Shown: positions 51,201-62,200, numbered from the stretch's first letter. The stretch: DNA of 64,000 nucleotides from Patiria pectinifera (GCA_029964075.1 CM057146.1:13597501-13661500); one strand, 5' to 3'. The notes: a model not told the origin generated them from the sequence alone. Translations and numbers: made by a program.

Positions 51201-54200
51201 TCCTCTCCACTGAGCTGATATGCGACTCAAAATGGGGCTCACTGGAGACAGCGTGCCAACACTTCACCTTGATTATTTAAGTGTTTCAATTCTATCCAAT
51301 TAAGGCAGTGTATGCTTTAGAGCTCTTGTTACAATGTTTCTTTTTCTTTGTAGGGAATTGTGAAGGTTTAATGGTGAAGACGTTGGACCAGGACGCTACC
51401 TATGAAATCGCCCGCCGCTCACACAATTGGCTGAAAGTAAGCAAGAAACACCACATGCTTTTTATGAACAGACATCCGTAGATAATTTACTTTTTTCCAC
51501 TGACAACTACATTTCTGTACTATTAGTTTTTTTTTTAATAATAAATGTGACCAAACACGTCACTGTTAGTCACGAGTCACCAGAGCTTCCCTGACCTTTG
51601 ACACAAATATTGCACAATGGAAATCAGCAAGAACAATACTAAATTTCATACGACGACAATTCCATGGTAACTCACAATACATTTGGAGAGGGGCTTCCGT
51701 TAACTCTGTGCTGTTATTTTATAAAATCAAAGCATTGAGGGTGGATTTTTCTCACCCAAGATCCCTTGAAATTAAGTGTCTAAACTGCACAAAAGAAAGG
51801 CTAACAAAATGAAGTCCTGTTGGTTTGGCAATGCGTGGTTTTTTTTTCGTATTAACTCACGTTACAAAAAAAGAACATGGCAGAAACATATATATCCTGC
51901 ATTTGAATGTTTCCTCATACTGATGAACAAATCTTTTTCATGCTCTTACATCATTAGGGTGTAAGTCATACTCTACCATTTCAATTATTAAAAAACATTC
52001 AGCCACAAAATCTGTAGAGGGATATTTTTCGGAAACTCGCATTACAGTTTGTCCACCCATCTTTGGTAAAAGTTAAAATGTTTTCAGAAACTAAACATCA
52101 AACCAAAAAACCTCTGTTTTGCATAAAAGATGCACCTTTCTCTCTGCCTTAAAAACTAACACGCAATAACACTTGCATTTTGCATGTAAAAACAAGGTTC
52201 CAAATTGAAGACCTAAAGTCTGTAATTTTAGCCAAAAAAATTTCTTTTTTTTTACCAAAAAATACACAACCAAACCCTATCTCTCTGCCACATCACTGAA
52301 ATGAAAAGTCTTGTCCGCTTTCATTTGATACCATTTGAGGTTGCACTGCTTGCAGTTTTGAAGATTTCATAAATTTTCCATTTTTAAGCCGTGTCGACAT
52401 TCTCATGGAAGTGCTCACAAGTAATGTCTGCATATGTTTAACTGTCCAAATTAACAATATATTGAAATGAGAGCAAAGTATAATCTTTCGACGACATTTC
52501 AGGGTTTGACTTTAGCAGTAGCCTGCTAGCCAAATCCTAGTCAAAATAGCGGCCGGCTAGTCAAAGTATTCCTTAATAGTAGCCCAGCTGGCGAGTCAAA
52601 AGTTATTGGGCTATGGCAAAGATGAAAGGATAGGAAGAAATAAATCATTAAATTCAGAAAGCAAACCTGTTACACTTTGTGTCTAATTTTATTAAGTTAA
52701 CTGTTTAGGGTTACATCATTAGATCTGTTTATTAAAAACACCGACAAGATTGCCTTGGGCATGTTGGGATACACGTTTAACATGTATGCACATTGTTCTT
52801 TAATCAAGCAAAACATGCGGGCTAGTGAAAATGCCCGCGGGCTAGCAAAAAAAAAGTTAAGGTCGAACCCTGCATTTGAAGGGAAAAAAAGAGTGAAAAA
52901 GGCTCATTTTGTTGGATCTGGGTTTTCGCTTGCAGTTGAAGAAGGACTACTTGGAAGGTGTTGGTGACACCCTAGACCTGGTGGTGATTGGTGGTTACCA
53001 TGGGCGTGGCAAGAGGGCGGGGACGTACGGAGGCTTCCTATTGGCTTGCTATGACGATGAAAACGAAGAGTTCCAGACAATCTGTAAGGTGAGATGGGGC
53101 ACTGGGAAAAAAGGGATGAATAAAAAATGAGTTTTCTTTCTTGATGAATGCGAGGTTTATGGTGACATCATGTGAATGATATCTCTTTGTGTGTTGTGCG
53201 GTTGTGAGAAGAACCAGTTGGTTTAACTCTGTTTTGTTTTGTTTCGTTTTGAAATACGGATAGGGTCATGGATAATTTTAAGAAGTTTGAGTTGTTCTGT
53301 TTAGGACAGAAACTGAAGCATCAACTCTAGGTTAAAGGTTCAGCACATAAAACCAGAAATTTTGAATAAACATTCTCAGGCTAGATTTGGAACTTGATTT
53401 GTGACTATTCAGTTACTTTTTTTCAGGAACCATGGTCAGATCTTGAAAGTCCTCGCTCTACTGAGGTATATTGAAGACCTTTCTGGTACCAAATGTGTAA
53501 AAAAACTGTTTTACTTATGGCTGTACTAGAGAATTTCAACTTGGCTGTAAATCTAGACATGCAACAGTCAATATTTTAGTCCCAGAAATCTCTATTCAGA
53601 TGGCCTCCGCTTTCTCAGTTTGTAGTTTTAATTTTTTTTGTCGACATTTAGTATACAAATAATGAATGTTTGTGAGTGCAATGGTAAGAATAATTTCATG
53701 AGGTGACGGATGAAATGTTCCATTCCACGAGGCCTCGTGGAATTATTTGTTTTAATATATAACACCTGAATAAATACTTGTCATCTGATTGGTTGACTTT
53801 TAAAAGCCAATTTATTCAGGTTAAAAACTGTTTAAAAGTTTGACAAGTTCAGAGCTATCATATTTAATTTCATACAAACTGTTCAACAGGTTGAGAACCA
53901 TCATATTCAATTTATCTCGATTTAAAACAGCGCCACCACCGGCAGCAGTGACACCGTGCAATGGAAGTTCTATTCACCGTGCAATAGAACTTCTATTGCC
54001 TTGTGCGCTGCGCGCCGCACGCGCGCCGCACGCGCGCCGCATGCGCCGTGTGTTGGGACAAATAATTCAATGACATGTGATCGACGATCCACCAATCAGA
54101 TGACGGGGATTTGTTCAGGTGTTGTTTAATTGATGTTAATAACAAATATGTTGGGGAAGGGCAGAACCCGATATTGAGGTAAATGGACAGCTGTTTAATT

Positions 54201-56780
54201 TTAATGATTTTATTCATGCTTTACATTAACCCTAGCTCTGCCAGACGCAACACAGTGCATCAGGTGGAAAAGAACTGGTGCACTTTGATGCATTCAGCTA
54301 CCAACACCAGTGCATGAATGGCCAGCTCTGAAACAATGAGAGCTAAGTCCCATTGAACAATGCCACAGTTGTATTCTGCTGCATTCCGTGACCACCGACT
54401 CTGAGGCAGTGTGGCCTTAAAACTTTTCCCCTGATGGATCTTGCTACATTTGGCAGGCTTGTCACTTTAATAGTCATATGTTGCTACGTTTGGCAGGCTT
54501 CTAGCAAACATGCCCTGGAGGGTTAGGGTTAACTTTTTTGGCTTTATTAAAATTGTGTTCTCTTGGTAAATCCGTCTTTTTCTGCCTGTAAACATGGAAC
54601 CCTTAATTTTTTTACCCCCAGTTCTGAAACCTTACAGCATACAGGATTGTTCAGCTTCCAGAAATGCTACTCTGTCCTGAAGCCACCTCTTGTTAATATT
54701 AATTACCATCTCATGCCTTTTTCCCCTCCAGATTGGCACTGGTCTGAAAGACGAAGAGCTGGACACCCACAGCAAGTTCTTCAAGGCCCACGTGATTGAC
54801 AAGCCCCGCCCATATTACCGTCACGACACGAGCCACATCCCCGATCACTGGTTTGACGCCGTTCAGGTGTGGGAGGTCAAAGCGGCCGACCTGTCCATCT
54901 CGCCGACCCATCGCGCGGCCATCGGCATTGTAAGTCAACTTCTTGATAAAATCAAACATAAGAAAAAAACACAAGCAAAGTCGTAAGCAATATGTGACAT
55001 GTTCTTAGTCAAATGGGGTTGTGTGGCCAGGTGGTTAGGATTTGTGACTCACAAACAGAGGGTCAGGGGTTTGAATCCAGTTGCTGACCATATGTTATGC
55101 CCTCCGGCAAGCCACATCACCCCCCACTTGCCTCTCTCCACCCGGGACTATAAATGGGCACCAGCATTAGCTGGGGAGTAACCTGCGATGGACTAGCATC
55201 CCATCCAGAGGGAATAGAAATGTTCTAAGTCGTTTCATGCCACTGAAACCGGAGAAAAACGCCGGCCTAATGGGCCATATTGGCTCATGACAGACTTTAT
55301 TTACTTCAGTCAAAACCAGATGCATTACTGTAGATCTTGAAATGAATGCAGATTCAGCTAAAGAACATCCTCTCTCACCAGGAAAGGCTTACATCATAAA
55401 ATGTGCTGGCAAACTGAATCTGAATCTCATACCATTTTCACACTCATCGTCAGCCAATCAGAATCTCTGGCTTGACTTCTTGACATATTCCTATGCACTG
55501 AATATTCAAGTCTGGAATCACAGGTTCAATTTTGCTAGCCAATAGGAGAGCGCTTGTCAGGACGGCACAGTGTGCTGCCATTTATGTGGTAGGAAATCAA
55601 TTCTGGGTTAGCTTTTGTGAAGAGCTATCTGATTGGTCAGAAATTATGTCAGTCCATATTTGGAAGTGTTCATGAATAATTAATCTAGCGAGGTCAAATA
55701 GGAAAGATTTGGACTCTGTTTGCCAGGGTATCATCTTATGACGTATGCAAAGTGACTTCCCTGGCTAGCGAGGATGCCAAAGCACGACTTTTCAGTTTGC
55801 ATATTTGTTTTCCTTGTAATTGTCGAAAATACATTGTAAAAGTTTTAGAACATAATTTTGCCTTAGAAGGGGATTTTTTTTCGATGATTTGTCAAGAAAT
55901 TCACAGCCCTAATCTTTAGCAGGCAAATTCTCTGTTTTCAACTCTGTGACATCACAAATTTCAAACAAGCACAATTGTGCCTATGAAAGTCTGTTTTCAT
56001 AAATTAAATTGTCACTGAAAAGGGAAGATCCATATTTGAGTAATATTTAAAACTTTTTTTCATCCCAGAAAAGTACACATCACATGGTGGTGTACCGGTT
56101 AATATATCGCGTTTGCCTGTCATCCCCATTTTTTCCATTCTCCTAGGTTGATCCTGAGAAGGGCATCTCCCTGCGATTTCCTCGCTTCCTGCGGGTCCGA
56201 GACGACAAGAAAGCAGAAGAAGCTACCAACAGTTCACAGGTTAGTAGGTCAAGGGTCAGGACAAAGGCAAATGAGGAGTAAATCTTCGTATGATGGATTT
56301 GTTAAATGTGAGGCATGCTGGCAAAATGAGACAGAATACGGCAGAGGACAAAATGAGGGTTTACAAGTATTAGGAAAGAGAATAAAATTCTCCTGAGGTT
56401 GGGGTGTTTGCATTAGTAAGATTGGAATATTTTTACCCATGATTATGAAAATTAACTAATGCTTTGATAGGAGCGTCTTAAAATGCGAAATATGGTTTCC
56501 ACATTGTGGTTTTTGCTGTTTGAAATTGAAAGCTCTGTAAAATAACAATGTCTCAATACATTATTTTGACACTTCTCATCATCTTGTTGTAATTTTGCAA
56601 CAAATTGTTCTACGATAACAAAATCTCAAATAGAACAAACAGAAGAAGTTTGTTTACACTTTTTTCTTCTTTTTTCCTTTTTCTGATCAGGTAGCGACTC
56701 TCTACAACAACCAAGACCAGATCAAGAACCAGAAAGCGACTGGTGTCCTGAAACCAAAGGCCAGTGAAGACTTTTATTAG
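31573..56780 (+). CDS. LIG1: DNA ligase I (ATP-dependent), complete 24-exon gene
   Basis: Seals nicks between Okazaki fragments and in long-patch repair in the nucleus, via a lysine-AMP intermediate. Coding exons: 31573-31592, 33215-33280, 34215-34449, 35505-35628, 36742-36881, 37266-37380, 38550-38705, 39101-39290, 40280-40378, 40728-40957, 41700-41764, 41962-42063, 42902-42978, 43765-43856, 44075-44165, 45141-45342, 46696-46809, 47701-47868, 50356-50500, 51354-51436, 52936-53088, 54732-54929, 56147-56239, 56691-56780. All junctions are GT-AG and every phase joins without a break, giving 1,015 aa plus a TAG stop (human LIG1 is 919 aa; the extra length is in the N-terminal tail). The start is fixed by the PCNA box QRSIMSFF, which spans the exon 1/2 junction. 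Catalytic Lys is K661 in KYDGER. No frameshift or missing catalytic residue is seen. LIG3 and LIG4 are excluded because no zinc finger or BRCT is encoded and the core matches LIG1 motif by motif. Confidence 0.97.
32215..33155. mobile_element. Giant foldback element in LIG1 intron 1 (440-bp arms, 61-bp loop)
   Basis: 32215-32654 and 32716-33155 are reverse complements without indels: paired coordinates always sum to 65370. Only a few base differences are seen (for example CCAGCTGGCG against CGCCAGCCGG). The direct repeat GCTATCC lies at 32208-32214 and 33156-33162 (8 bp if a shared A is counted). Open frames inside are mirror images and not genes. Confidence 0.9.
34628..34878. mobile_element. 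Harbinger-like MITE, TTA target duplication (inverted relative to 6253-6520)
   Basis: Interior is the reverse complement of the 6253-6520 element (CCTACCTACCCTATTCTGAG, GACGCCTCCATATGATCGTA). TTA flanks at 34625-34627 and 34879-34881. Lies in LIG1 intron 3. Confidence 0.75.
35849..36180 (+). mobile_element. tRNA-derived SINE (family 1), near full length
   Basis: Head GCTCACCTCTCACCAAGG with B-box GGTTCGAATCC; central TTTCTCCGGGCCCTCCGG; GGCTGTGCTCCGTGGTC; GCGTCCTTCGCAATTCAGC; (ATT)n tail. The central CTCCGG...TTTTCCTC words resemble Deu-SINE bodies. Lies in LIG1 intron 4. Confidence 0.8.
36580..36665 (-). mobile_element. SINE family 2, truncated copy
   Basis: GAATCAATAAAACCAT and CAGTACAGGGAGTAACAG match the 3' part of the SINE at 42215-42590. 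Confidence 0.6.
37524..37893. repeat. 11-bp minisatellite in LIG1 intron 6
   Basis: About 33 copies of CTTGTGATGGA, with TTTGTGATGGA variants clustered at the left and single variants (GCTTG, AGTTG, ATAGA) further on. Because 11 is not a multiple of 3 and the unit lacks stops on the minus strand, all three minus frames are open with an 11-residue period; these frames are not genes. Confidence 0.97.
39712..40045 (+). mobile_element. tRNA-derived SINE (family 1), near full length
   Basis: Nearly the same as 35849-36180 from GGTGGCTTGTGCGTAAAGCG onwards, with GGTTCAAATCC B-box and an (ATT)n tail. Lies in LIG1 intron 8. Confidence 0.85.
40280..44165 (+). CDS. LIG1: LIG1 exons 9-15: DNA-binding domain
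   Basis: Residues about 350-601. The domain opens with [17 protein letters not shown], matching the conserved YNP..YHPV.DACW of LIG1, and continues with [14 protein letters not shown], the helical [15 protein letters not shown] segment, [14 protein letters not shown] and the [15 protein letters not shown] block. In the family this all-helical domain wraps the minor groove of nicked DNA and stabilises the ring formed with the two catalytic domains. Seven exons of 65-230 nt alternate through phases 2, 1, 0, 0, 2, 1, 2, with no gap relative to vertebrate LIG1. Introns here carry a SINE (42215-42590) and a head-to-head tRNA-like palindrome (43149-43302). Confidence 0.95.
42215..42590 (-). mobile_element. 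tRNA-derived SINE (family 2), minus strand
   Basis: Reverse strand starts GTGTGGTCTAGCGGTAGAGC (A box) and continues to GAGTTCGAGCCCCAC (B box); the anticodon-loop region reads GATTCATGATC, pointing to a tRNA-Met-like ancestor. The body runs to a TTTTATTGATTC tail at about 42220. Lies in LIG1 intron 12. Confidence 0.8.
43149..43302. repeat. Palindrome of two head-to-head tRNA-like units
   Basis: 43165-43227 (minus) and 43222-43289 (plus) each carry a tRNA-like A box (TGGTAGAGC) and B box (GGTTCAAA or AGTTCAAA), sharing GAGCTC at the centre. Flanks GAACAAAGAGATTGAC / GTCAAGTTCTTTCTTTGAC extend the palindrome. Not intact tRNA genes: the acceptor stem is not formed. Confidence 0.7.
44166..46248. 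other. LIG1 introns 15 and 16; no further gene or clear repeat seen apart from exon 16
   Basis: AT-rich sequence around exon 16 (45141-45342). A GC-richer patch with several GCATGCG/CACGTG words lies at 44700-44880. No coding or RNA gene signal. Confidence 0.4.
45141..51436 (+). CDS. LIG1: LIG1 exons 16-20: nucleotidyltransferase (adenylation) domain
   Basis: Residues about 601-838. Visible motifs: [14 protein letters not shown] leading into motif [11 protein letters not shown], with nucleophile K661 and R666 (exon 16); IYSRNQE (exon 17); motif [15 protein letters not shown] with E715, and IIIa [12 protein letters not shown] (exon 18); the EGEFMFAK region (exon 19); motif [10 protein letters not shown] with E814 and K819, then [12 protein letters not shown] (exon 20). 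These residues bind ATP, form the lysyl-AMP and position the nick. The intron before exon 17 holds a tRNA-derived SINE. The 2.5-kb intron before exon 19 holds two foldback elements (48034-48256 and 49651-50241). Confidence 0.97.
46249..46490 (+). mobile_element. tRNA-derived SINE (family 3), Deu-like body
   Basis: A box TTTGGCATAGGGGTA, B box GGGTTCCAATCCC, then TTCCGTGGGTTTTCC and GGAGTTTTCCTCCCACATCT, words close to the conserved Deu-SINE core, and an (AATAAT)n-like tail. Confidence 0.75.
47015..47100 (-). mobile_element. SINE family 2, truncated copy
   Basis: ATCAATAAAATCAT...GAGGAGTTACAG matches the tail of 42215-42590. Confidence 0.55.
48034..48256. mobile_element. Small foldback MITE
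   Basis: TATGTGATGCGATCAAGCTA at the left is inverted as TAGCTTGATCGCATCACATA at the right, and GAGTCGTT pairs with AACGACTC. Lies in LIG1 intron 18. Confidence 0.75.
49651..50241. mobile_element. Foldback element with CAGGGTGAGT termini (same family as 6662-7381)
   Basis: CAGGGTGAGTAAAAAAACAA...GGAACCCAAACC is inverted as GGTTTGGGTTCC...TACTCACCCTG at 50210-50241. Interior arms also pair (GGTGCTACAT, GACCCTAAAA). Lies in LIG1 intron 18, ending 115 bp before exon 19. Confidence 0.75.
50670..51038. mobile_element. Harbinger-like MITE, TAA target duplication
   Basis: GGCCCCCCAAAAAAAGTCTC / GAGACTTTTTTTTTTGGCC termini with GGTTTCTGG inverted as CCAGAAACC, and TAA on both sides (50667-50669, 51039-51041). 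GCGACGC-type interior words are shared with 21985-22368. Confidence 0.7.
51437..52935. other. LIG1 intron 20; no gene seen
   Basis: AT-rich. A small set of CTAGC/GCTAG words lies at 52525-52850. No repeat family shared with the rest of the window was recognised. Confidence 0.4.
52936..56780 (+). CDS. LIG1: LIG1 exons 21-24: OB-fold domain and C-terminus
   Basis: Residues 839-1015. Exon 21 completes motif V (WLK|LKKDY, split exactly at the exon 20/21 junction) and carries [20 protein letters not shown]. Exon 22 holds [23 protein letters not shown]. Exon 23 has motif [18 protein letters not shown], whose basic residues contact ATP and phosphates. Exon 24 ends DFYstop, against DTYstop in human LIG1. 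The OB fold closes over the nick during catalysis. Introns carry a TIR element at 53741-54128 and a SINE at 55010-55310. The stop is at 56778-56780. Confidence 0.96.
53723..54128. mobile_element. TIR element with a perfect 20-bp palindrome at one end
   Basis: TTCCACGAGGCCTCGTGGAA (53723-53742) is a perfect palindrome. AATTATTTG pairs with CAAATAATT (54059-54067), and ACACCTGAATAAATAC...TCATCTGATTGGTTG is inverted at 54090-54124. The centre has a GCGCGCCGCAC run. Confidence 0.6.
55010..55310 (+). mobile_element. tRNA-derived SINE (family 4), Meta-SINE-like body
   Basis: Head GTGTGGCCAGGTGGTTAGG (A box) and GGGGTTTGAATCC (B box), then AACCTGCGATGGACTAGCAT, CCCATCCAGAGGG, TTTCATGCCACTGAAACCGG and GCCGGCCTAATGGGCC. 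The central words recall the Meta-SINE conserved domain. Lies in LIG1 intron 22. Confidence 0.75.
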
Positions 56781-56936
56781 GCAGAAAAAAAGTATAACAC
56801 AAAAACAAAATAGAACAGTTCTTCAAATGGCTGTGAATTTGTGCAAGTCTTAAAATTGCAGCGCTGTGTTCAGTGTATCAGGTTGGTCTAAAGACCTTTT
56901 GGCCGGTTGAATGAAAACATGTGCAGTGCTTTTGGA

Positions 56937-56942
56937 AATAAA
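56937..56942 (+). promoter_or_regulatory. LIG1 polyadenylation signal candidate
   Basis: AATAAA lies 157 nt after the LIG1 stop codon and is followed by T- and TG-containing sequence (CCTTTTGTTCTT). It is the first canonical hexamer after the stop, implying a 3' UTR of roughly 180 nt. Confidence 0.6.
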
Positions 56943-57044
56943 ATAGAGCCTTTTGTTCTTCAATGACGTCGTATCATTGTAAATACTGTAAGCCCAGAAC
57001 TGTATGCTCAGCACTTCTCTGATTGCGTATGAGAAAAATAATTT

Positions 57045-57123
57045 CAATCTAATTCGGGTGGGACTCAAACCCATGACCTCCTGCTTATTAGTACACATGT
57101 CTGACCACTCAACCATCGAACTT
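57045..57123 (-). repeat. tRNA-like sequence, minus strand
   Basis: Reverse strand reads GTTCGATGGTTGAGTGGTCA...GGTCATGGGTTTGAGTCCCA, with A- and B-box resemblance. No matched acceptor stem is seen, so it is a tRNA pseudogene or SINE head. Confidence 0.5.
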
Positions 57124-57882
57124 GCCTTCGTCAGTTATCAGATTAAAAATGATACATCGTTGGGTAACATGTCAATTGAAGGAGTACTACAACATTAAAG
57201 TTGCGTTCTCCATGCTATTTTTGCGATTCATCCTGAAAAGATAGATTCTTTTTCTAAATTGCTATTTTTCTAGCAATACAAAAGTTATTCAATTTTAAAC
57301 GGAAAAGAAGCCTCCCATGTTAAGTTATTGAATTATAACTTTACAATTTCGAATTACTGGCTGCCAGACAATAATTGCATTCTCGCGGGGCAGGCTGGTT
57401 TCCACCACACAACCAGTATCGATAATGTACAGGCCGGGAACCAGCCTGCTCGCAAAGTGGATCTGTTTGCACCCAAAACAAAACAACATTTTTTTAGAGG
57501 GTTGCAGACGACCAATTAAGGAAAGAGGGACATTTTTGGTTGAAATAAAAAGTATATAATTTTACAGAGCACAGGGAACGGAACTTTTGAAAAACAAATG
57601 GAAAAGTAAAAAATATTCCATTTGAAGTCAACGGTTATATTGACAATGTTGATAATAGATGTTTTTAAACTTAAGTAAAGCCATATTCCCATTAAATTGG
57701 GTAATGAATGAATTCATTCAGATGAAGGTTATATTATGCACTCTAATTCTAAATTCTTCTCAGCCAGTTAATATTTGGCTAAGTAAAACTGTTGCATAGA
57801 TGCATAGATTTTTTTATTGATACAACAATCTTAACATAACCCTAAGATAATTTTTGCTGATCAGCTCACACTGAAACTTTAA

Positions 57883-58136
57883 GGCCCATTGCAACTCATA
57901 TCCAGTACGAGTTCCAGACAAGTTGCAGGTAGAATCATTCACTTTGTCTGGAAGAAGCTCGGCATTTGTCCCGGACATGTTCAGGGAAATTTTCATTAGC
58001 AACTGCTTGACTCCGAAATACCGACAACTCCATTGCGGGAAGATTGCTGGGAAGTTGTTCAGAATCCTGCAACTTATACCCGATACAACGTCCGGAACTT
58101 GTCCAGAACTCGTCCGGATATAAATTGAGACTGGCC
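57883..58136. mobile_element. TIR MITE with GGCC termini
   Basis: GGCCCATTGCAACTCATATCC at the left is imperfectly inverted as GGATATAAATTGAGACTGGCC at the right; ACGAGTTCCAGACAAGTT pairs with AACTTGTCCAGAACTCGT. Flanks are TAA and TTT(AA), so the target duplication is uncertain. Confidence 0.6.
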
Positions 58137-58599
58137 TTTAACCGAATGTCGATGTTGGTAGGTTTTTGTGAGTTCAAGCAACATGCATTTTGATATTTTA
58201 TAGTTTTTGTAAATAAGTAGATTTATTCAAAGAATTATCCAACCAGTCCATTCGATGGTGAATTTACAAAGCACTCAGCCTGAGTAAAGATTATAAAGAC
58301 TCAATGATAGTTTGCTTTTTAAAAACTATAATGGAACTGTTGGTTAAAGGTGAAATCAAATAATAAAAGATTGATAGTTGCTGAAAAGGTTTTTAACCAA
58401 AAAGTGTAAATTTTAAGGATTCATTGAAGGAATTTTGTGTTTCAAATGTGAGACGCATATTTATGCGATAGTGTAGGCCACATTTTCGGTATTCAATTTC
58501 AAGCAAAAACTGAATTGTCCTGTTGTATATTTTGATGAAACATGTGAATATTCCTGCATTTCAGATAATTCTGTGGTACTCATTAAATTTCATTTCCAA

Positions 58600-59275
58600 T
58601 TCCAAAGCAGGAACAATCTGAGAAAGTACCTTGGTGTTGTTATTCGAAACAACTTGAAATAGGACAAACAGTCTCATCACGCAGCAACCAAAGCTACCGA
58701 GGTGCTAAATTTTGTGCGAAGAAATTTTTACCAGTGCTCAAAGAGTGTCCAAGAAAACCTGTACTAAACTATTGTCCAACCACATTTGGAGTATGCCTCA
58801 GCCGCTTGGAACCAAGGAACCAAAAAAAGAGGGAGGTTCTACAAAAAGTCCAACGAAGACCAGCCAGGTTTGTGTGTGGTGACTTGAGAGCCAAATCCAG
58901 CGTGACCAAGATGCTCATCAACCTCAATTGGAATCCTATTGAGACTAGGCGAAAGTCCCAACGACTAGTCACACTCCACAAGATTCTTAACCAGGACATC
59001 GACATTGACGCCAACTCATACCTCAAACAGAAAAACTACCAGATCCAGGACAACCCCACAACAAGCAGTTTGAAGTCCACCATCATACATCTACCCCTTT
59101 ATCCAGTCTTTTTTCCCTGAAGCCATTTTACTTTGGAATGCCCAACCACAGCAATCCGTCAACACAATTTCCTCTGCAGCCTTCAGAAGCTCCATCCAAG
59201 ACCAACAAAGACTTAACAGGCCCCCCGCTAGGCATCGACTCTTGTCAACTTCCAGTTAGTTCCTGGTGGACCGTT
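58600..59275 (+). pseudogene. Non-LTR retrotransposon fragment (C-terminal end of ORF2)
   Basis: Starts at RKYLGVVIRNNLK and contains VLNFVRRNFYQC, LEYASAAWN, VQRRPARFVCG, SSVTKMLINLNWNPIETRRK and a final LWNAQPQQSV. Stops at about 58660 and 58766 and a frame change near 59118. Of a different family from 14260-16772, judging by low similarity over the same region. Confidence 0.8.
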
Positions 59276-62200
59276 TGGGTTTTTAATGTACAAGGTACAA
59301 GATGCCAGAGCTTTTTGGTGGTTATTTATGTATAAATGTTGAGATGAGCAGGTTTGCTTTAGTCCCTGTATGATTGGAAGCAGGTTCTTTTAGAAAGTCA
59401 GTTAAAACAAAAATCACAGTACTCAATTTTTTTTTCGTAATCCAACTGGCATAGCTTTCTTACGATATGCCCACGGAGTAGATATATTTCCAGGCTTGTC
59501 CTATTTCCTTTGCATTGAGTCCACGCTAATGAGGAAGTCTAACGACTGCAGCGAACATATGATGCCAACAACGTCATCACTACGCCAACAGGATCTTCTT
59601 TTGTGACTTCTTTTTTAGAAAGCTTCTAAGGAAACCACCTGTATATACTAGGATCCCTCATTAAATCCTTGAAAATAGCATCAGCATTTGCGTGATGATG
59701 CCTCCAGTACAAGAAATGCAATCCTTTTAAAGACCATCTCACCATCTCATTTGTTTAAATGACGTAAGATTGACGTTCAGAACTTTTGTGACGCAGTACC
59801 CAGCCTTGTTACTTGTTAATTTTGTTTTAAAAATAAGGTCATATTTTGCGTATCCTGTTTTTAAACTGATTTCATGAATAACAGCCCTCAAAATAAACCA
59901 ATTAAATTTTGACTTTAAAGGACACTACTCCAACAATAATAAATACCAATGTTCTTTAACAAAAAGTGCACAGAGGCCTATGCACCATTTTCCCTCTCAA
60001 AGTGGTTTGGGGGCCTTTGGAGCTCGACTCGAGTCACAAAAATCAGTTACTCATTACAACTCTGACGTAAAGGCTGCAGCCAACCGACATATTGTGGTCC
60101 GTCGGACAAACCCGGTTGTTCATCACGGTGACTGCCTTATTTTCTATTTGTCTAGAGGAATCACTGGTTGAATGGTAATCCTGGATGGCCGCCCCCGCCT
60201 GCCTTAAAGATGTACGTGTTATATTCCAGTTACACCCGGTTTTATATAAAAAACTAATACTCTTCTATCAATACAAAAGTTGCTCACATTAGAACTGGAC
60301 ATTGATCCAAATTTATCGGCCCTACTTCAGATAAAAGCTGTCTTTCAGATAGCTTCAAATGCACAAAAATAGCAAAAGTATGGGGGCTGGTGAAAATAAA
60401 ACGTACAAATTAGAAATTAAGCAGAACCAAAAACAAACGAATTTGCTGCAGAGCAAGGACAGTAGGCCTACGTTACTGACAGATGAGTGTTGGGTGGGCA
60501 AAACTTAACAAAATTGAGCTGAACAAAACTTTTCGAAATCACTCTGGAAAAGACACATTCAACAGACAAGCAGCGCCCGGATTTTTTTTCTTGTTCCGAT
60601 ACCCTCTCAAAATAACCCCTTAATTGAGAACTTGTGTCATGATAATTACAAGAAAGGCAAACGTGCGTTTTAACCTTATCCAGCTGCTTATAAATCGCAA
60701 ATCACCATGGTTACTATACGAGTGCTTGGCAACAATGACGATCTTGTGCCTATTTTTTGCAAGCTCATCCTTTCAAATGCATCTTGTTTCTTCCGTTGGT
60801 AGTCTGCAGTAATTAAAATGTACGCTTCATTATTGGATTTATTTTTTTTTAATATCTTTTTTGATATTTTGATTTTTTAATACTGAATTCACATAGGGTC
60901 TACAAATAGACTGGTTTAACAAAAAAAAACAATGGCCTCTATGAGATGGATGTTTTTGCGTAAGGTCTTGAAAGGTTCCTTGTTTGTCCTCAATGTAATT
61001 TGCATTGATATCTAATAACAAATATTGTGTTGAAAGTACATACATAAGTGGTTTGAAGAAATTGAAAATTTGTCCTTTTTTGCTAAGTAGATCCAGATCA
61101 TTATCAAAATAAAGCTTTTTGAATAAAAACAATCATAAAATTAAATTTAGGTGGGACTTTGTCGAGCCAGAAAAAAAATAAGTTAAAAAAAATCGCCCTT
61201 CTTGAAGATATACTAATAAATCTCCAGCTCTGAATCGGAACTTTGAGTCCCACTTTTTGTATTGTAATGATTGATATATATCTCCCTTTTTACCATAAAT
61301 TAAATTGACCAAGCTAGACGCCTTAAATCCGTAAGTAGAGAAGTTGTTGACTATGGAGAGGAGCGAATATCAAGAGCGCCCGGGCCGATTCTTCGAAACT
61401 CGTAGGTGTTCTCGTCCGGTCGACAGACGGTACGGGGGCCCAACCGTATTATGCCGTGTATGCGTACTGACCGAGTTGATTACTAGCACAATGGGGAAAT
61501 GCACGAACTCATCTACAAGATGCACCGAGATGTTGTTGACTCGTCTTGGGTTGTTTGATGTCACAGACGCCCCCTCACTTCTTCCCGCGATCCGCCCCCA
61601 TGTTTTTTTTGTTTTTTTTTGTTTTTGCTTGATAAAGAGGAAATGTGTGCGACCAACCAGCTAGAGATATCCTACGTTTAACAGCTGTTTCTTCTGATTA
61701 TTGATAGCCCCATTTTTTTTTTAAGGAACACTCTCTATGTGTTTTTTTTTTTTGAAGATTTGCCTTCTTTTAAAGAAGCAATAATTAATGCCGTCGGCGC
61801 TTGAGTGTCTTAATAAAGAAGCAGCTACCCACGTGTTGACATTTTGGCTCAGTTGAGGAGGGTTGCTAGTTGAAGTTAGCCAACGTTTCTTCATGAAAAA
61901 AAGGAGAAATTTCCATTACCCTTCTCGTTCCCCAAGAGCGAAACGGGCAAATTTAATTTTCCCAACATACTTCTCTTTCATGACATATCAAAAATGTCAG
62001 TTTATACTTCGTACAAACCTGAAAGGCATGGCTACGGGGTGGATAGAACAATCCATTTTCAAACTCTTGAAGCCGTTCTCGAAATTTGTGTGTCCCCTCC
62101 CAGACGTGTTGCAATTTTGATATTTGAGCTCCGCCCACTCTAATTCCCGCTACCCTGGATTTACGGTTTGTGTATTGCAAACCGTTTTAGTTTCGATAGT

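Noticed and set aside
61344..61664. 106-residue open frame in GC-richer DNA
   Set aside because: No recognisable domain; the opposite strand is also open, and a T-rich run forms the C-terminus.
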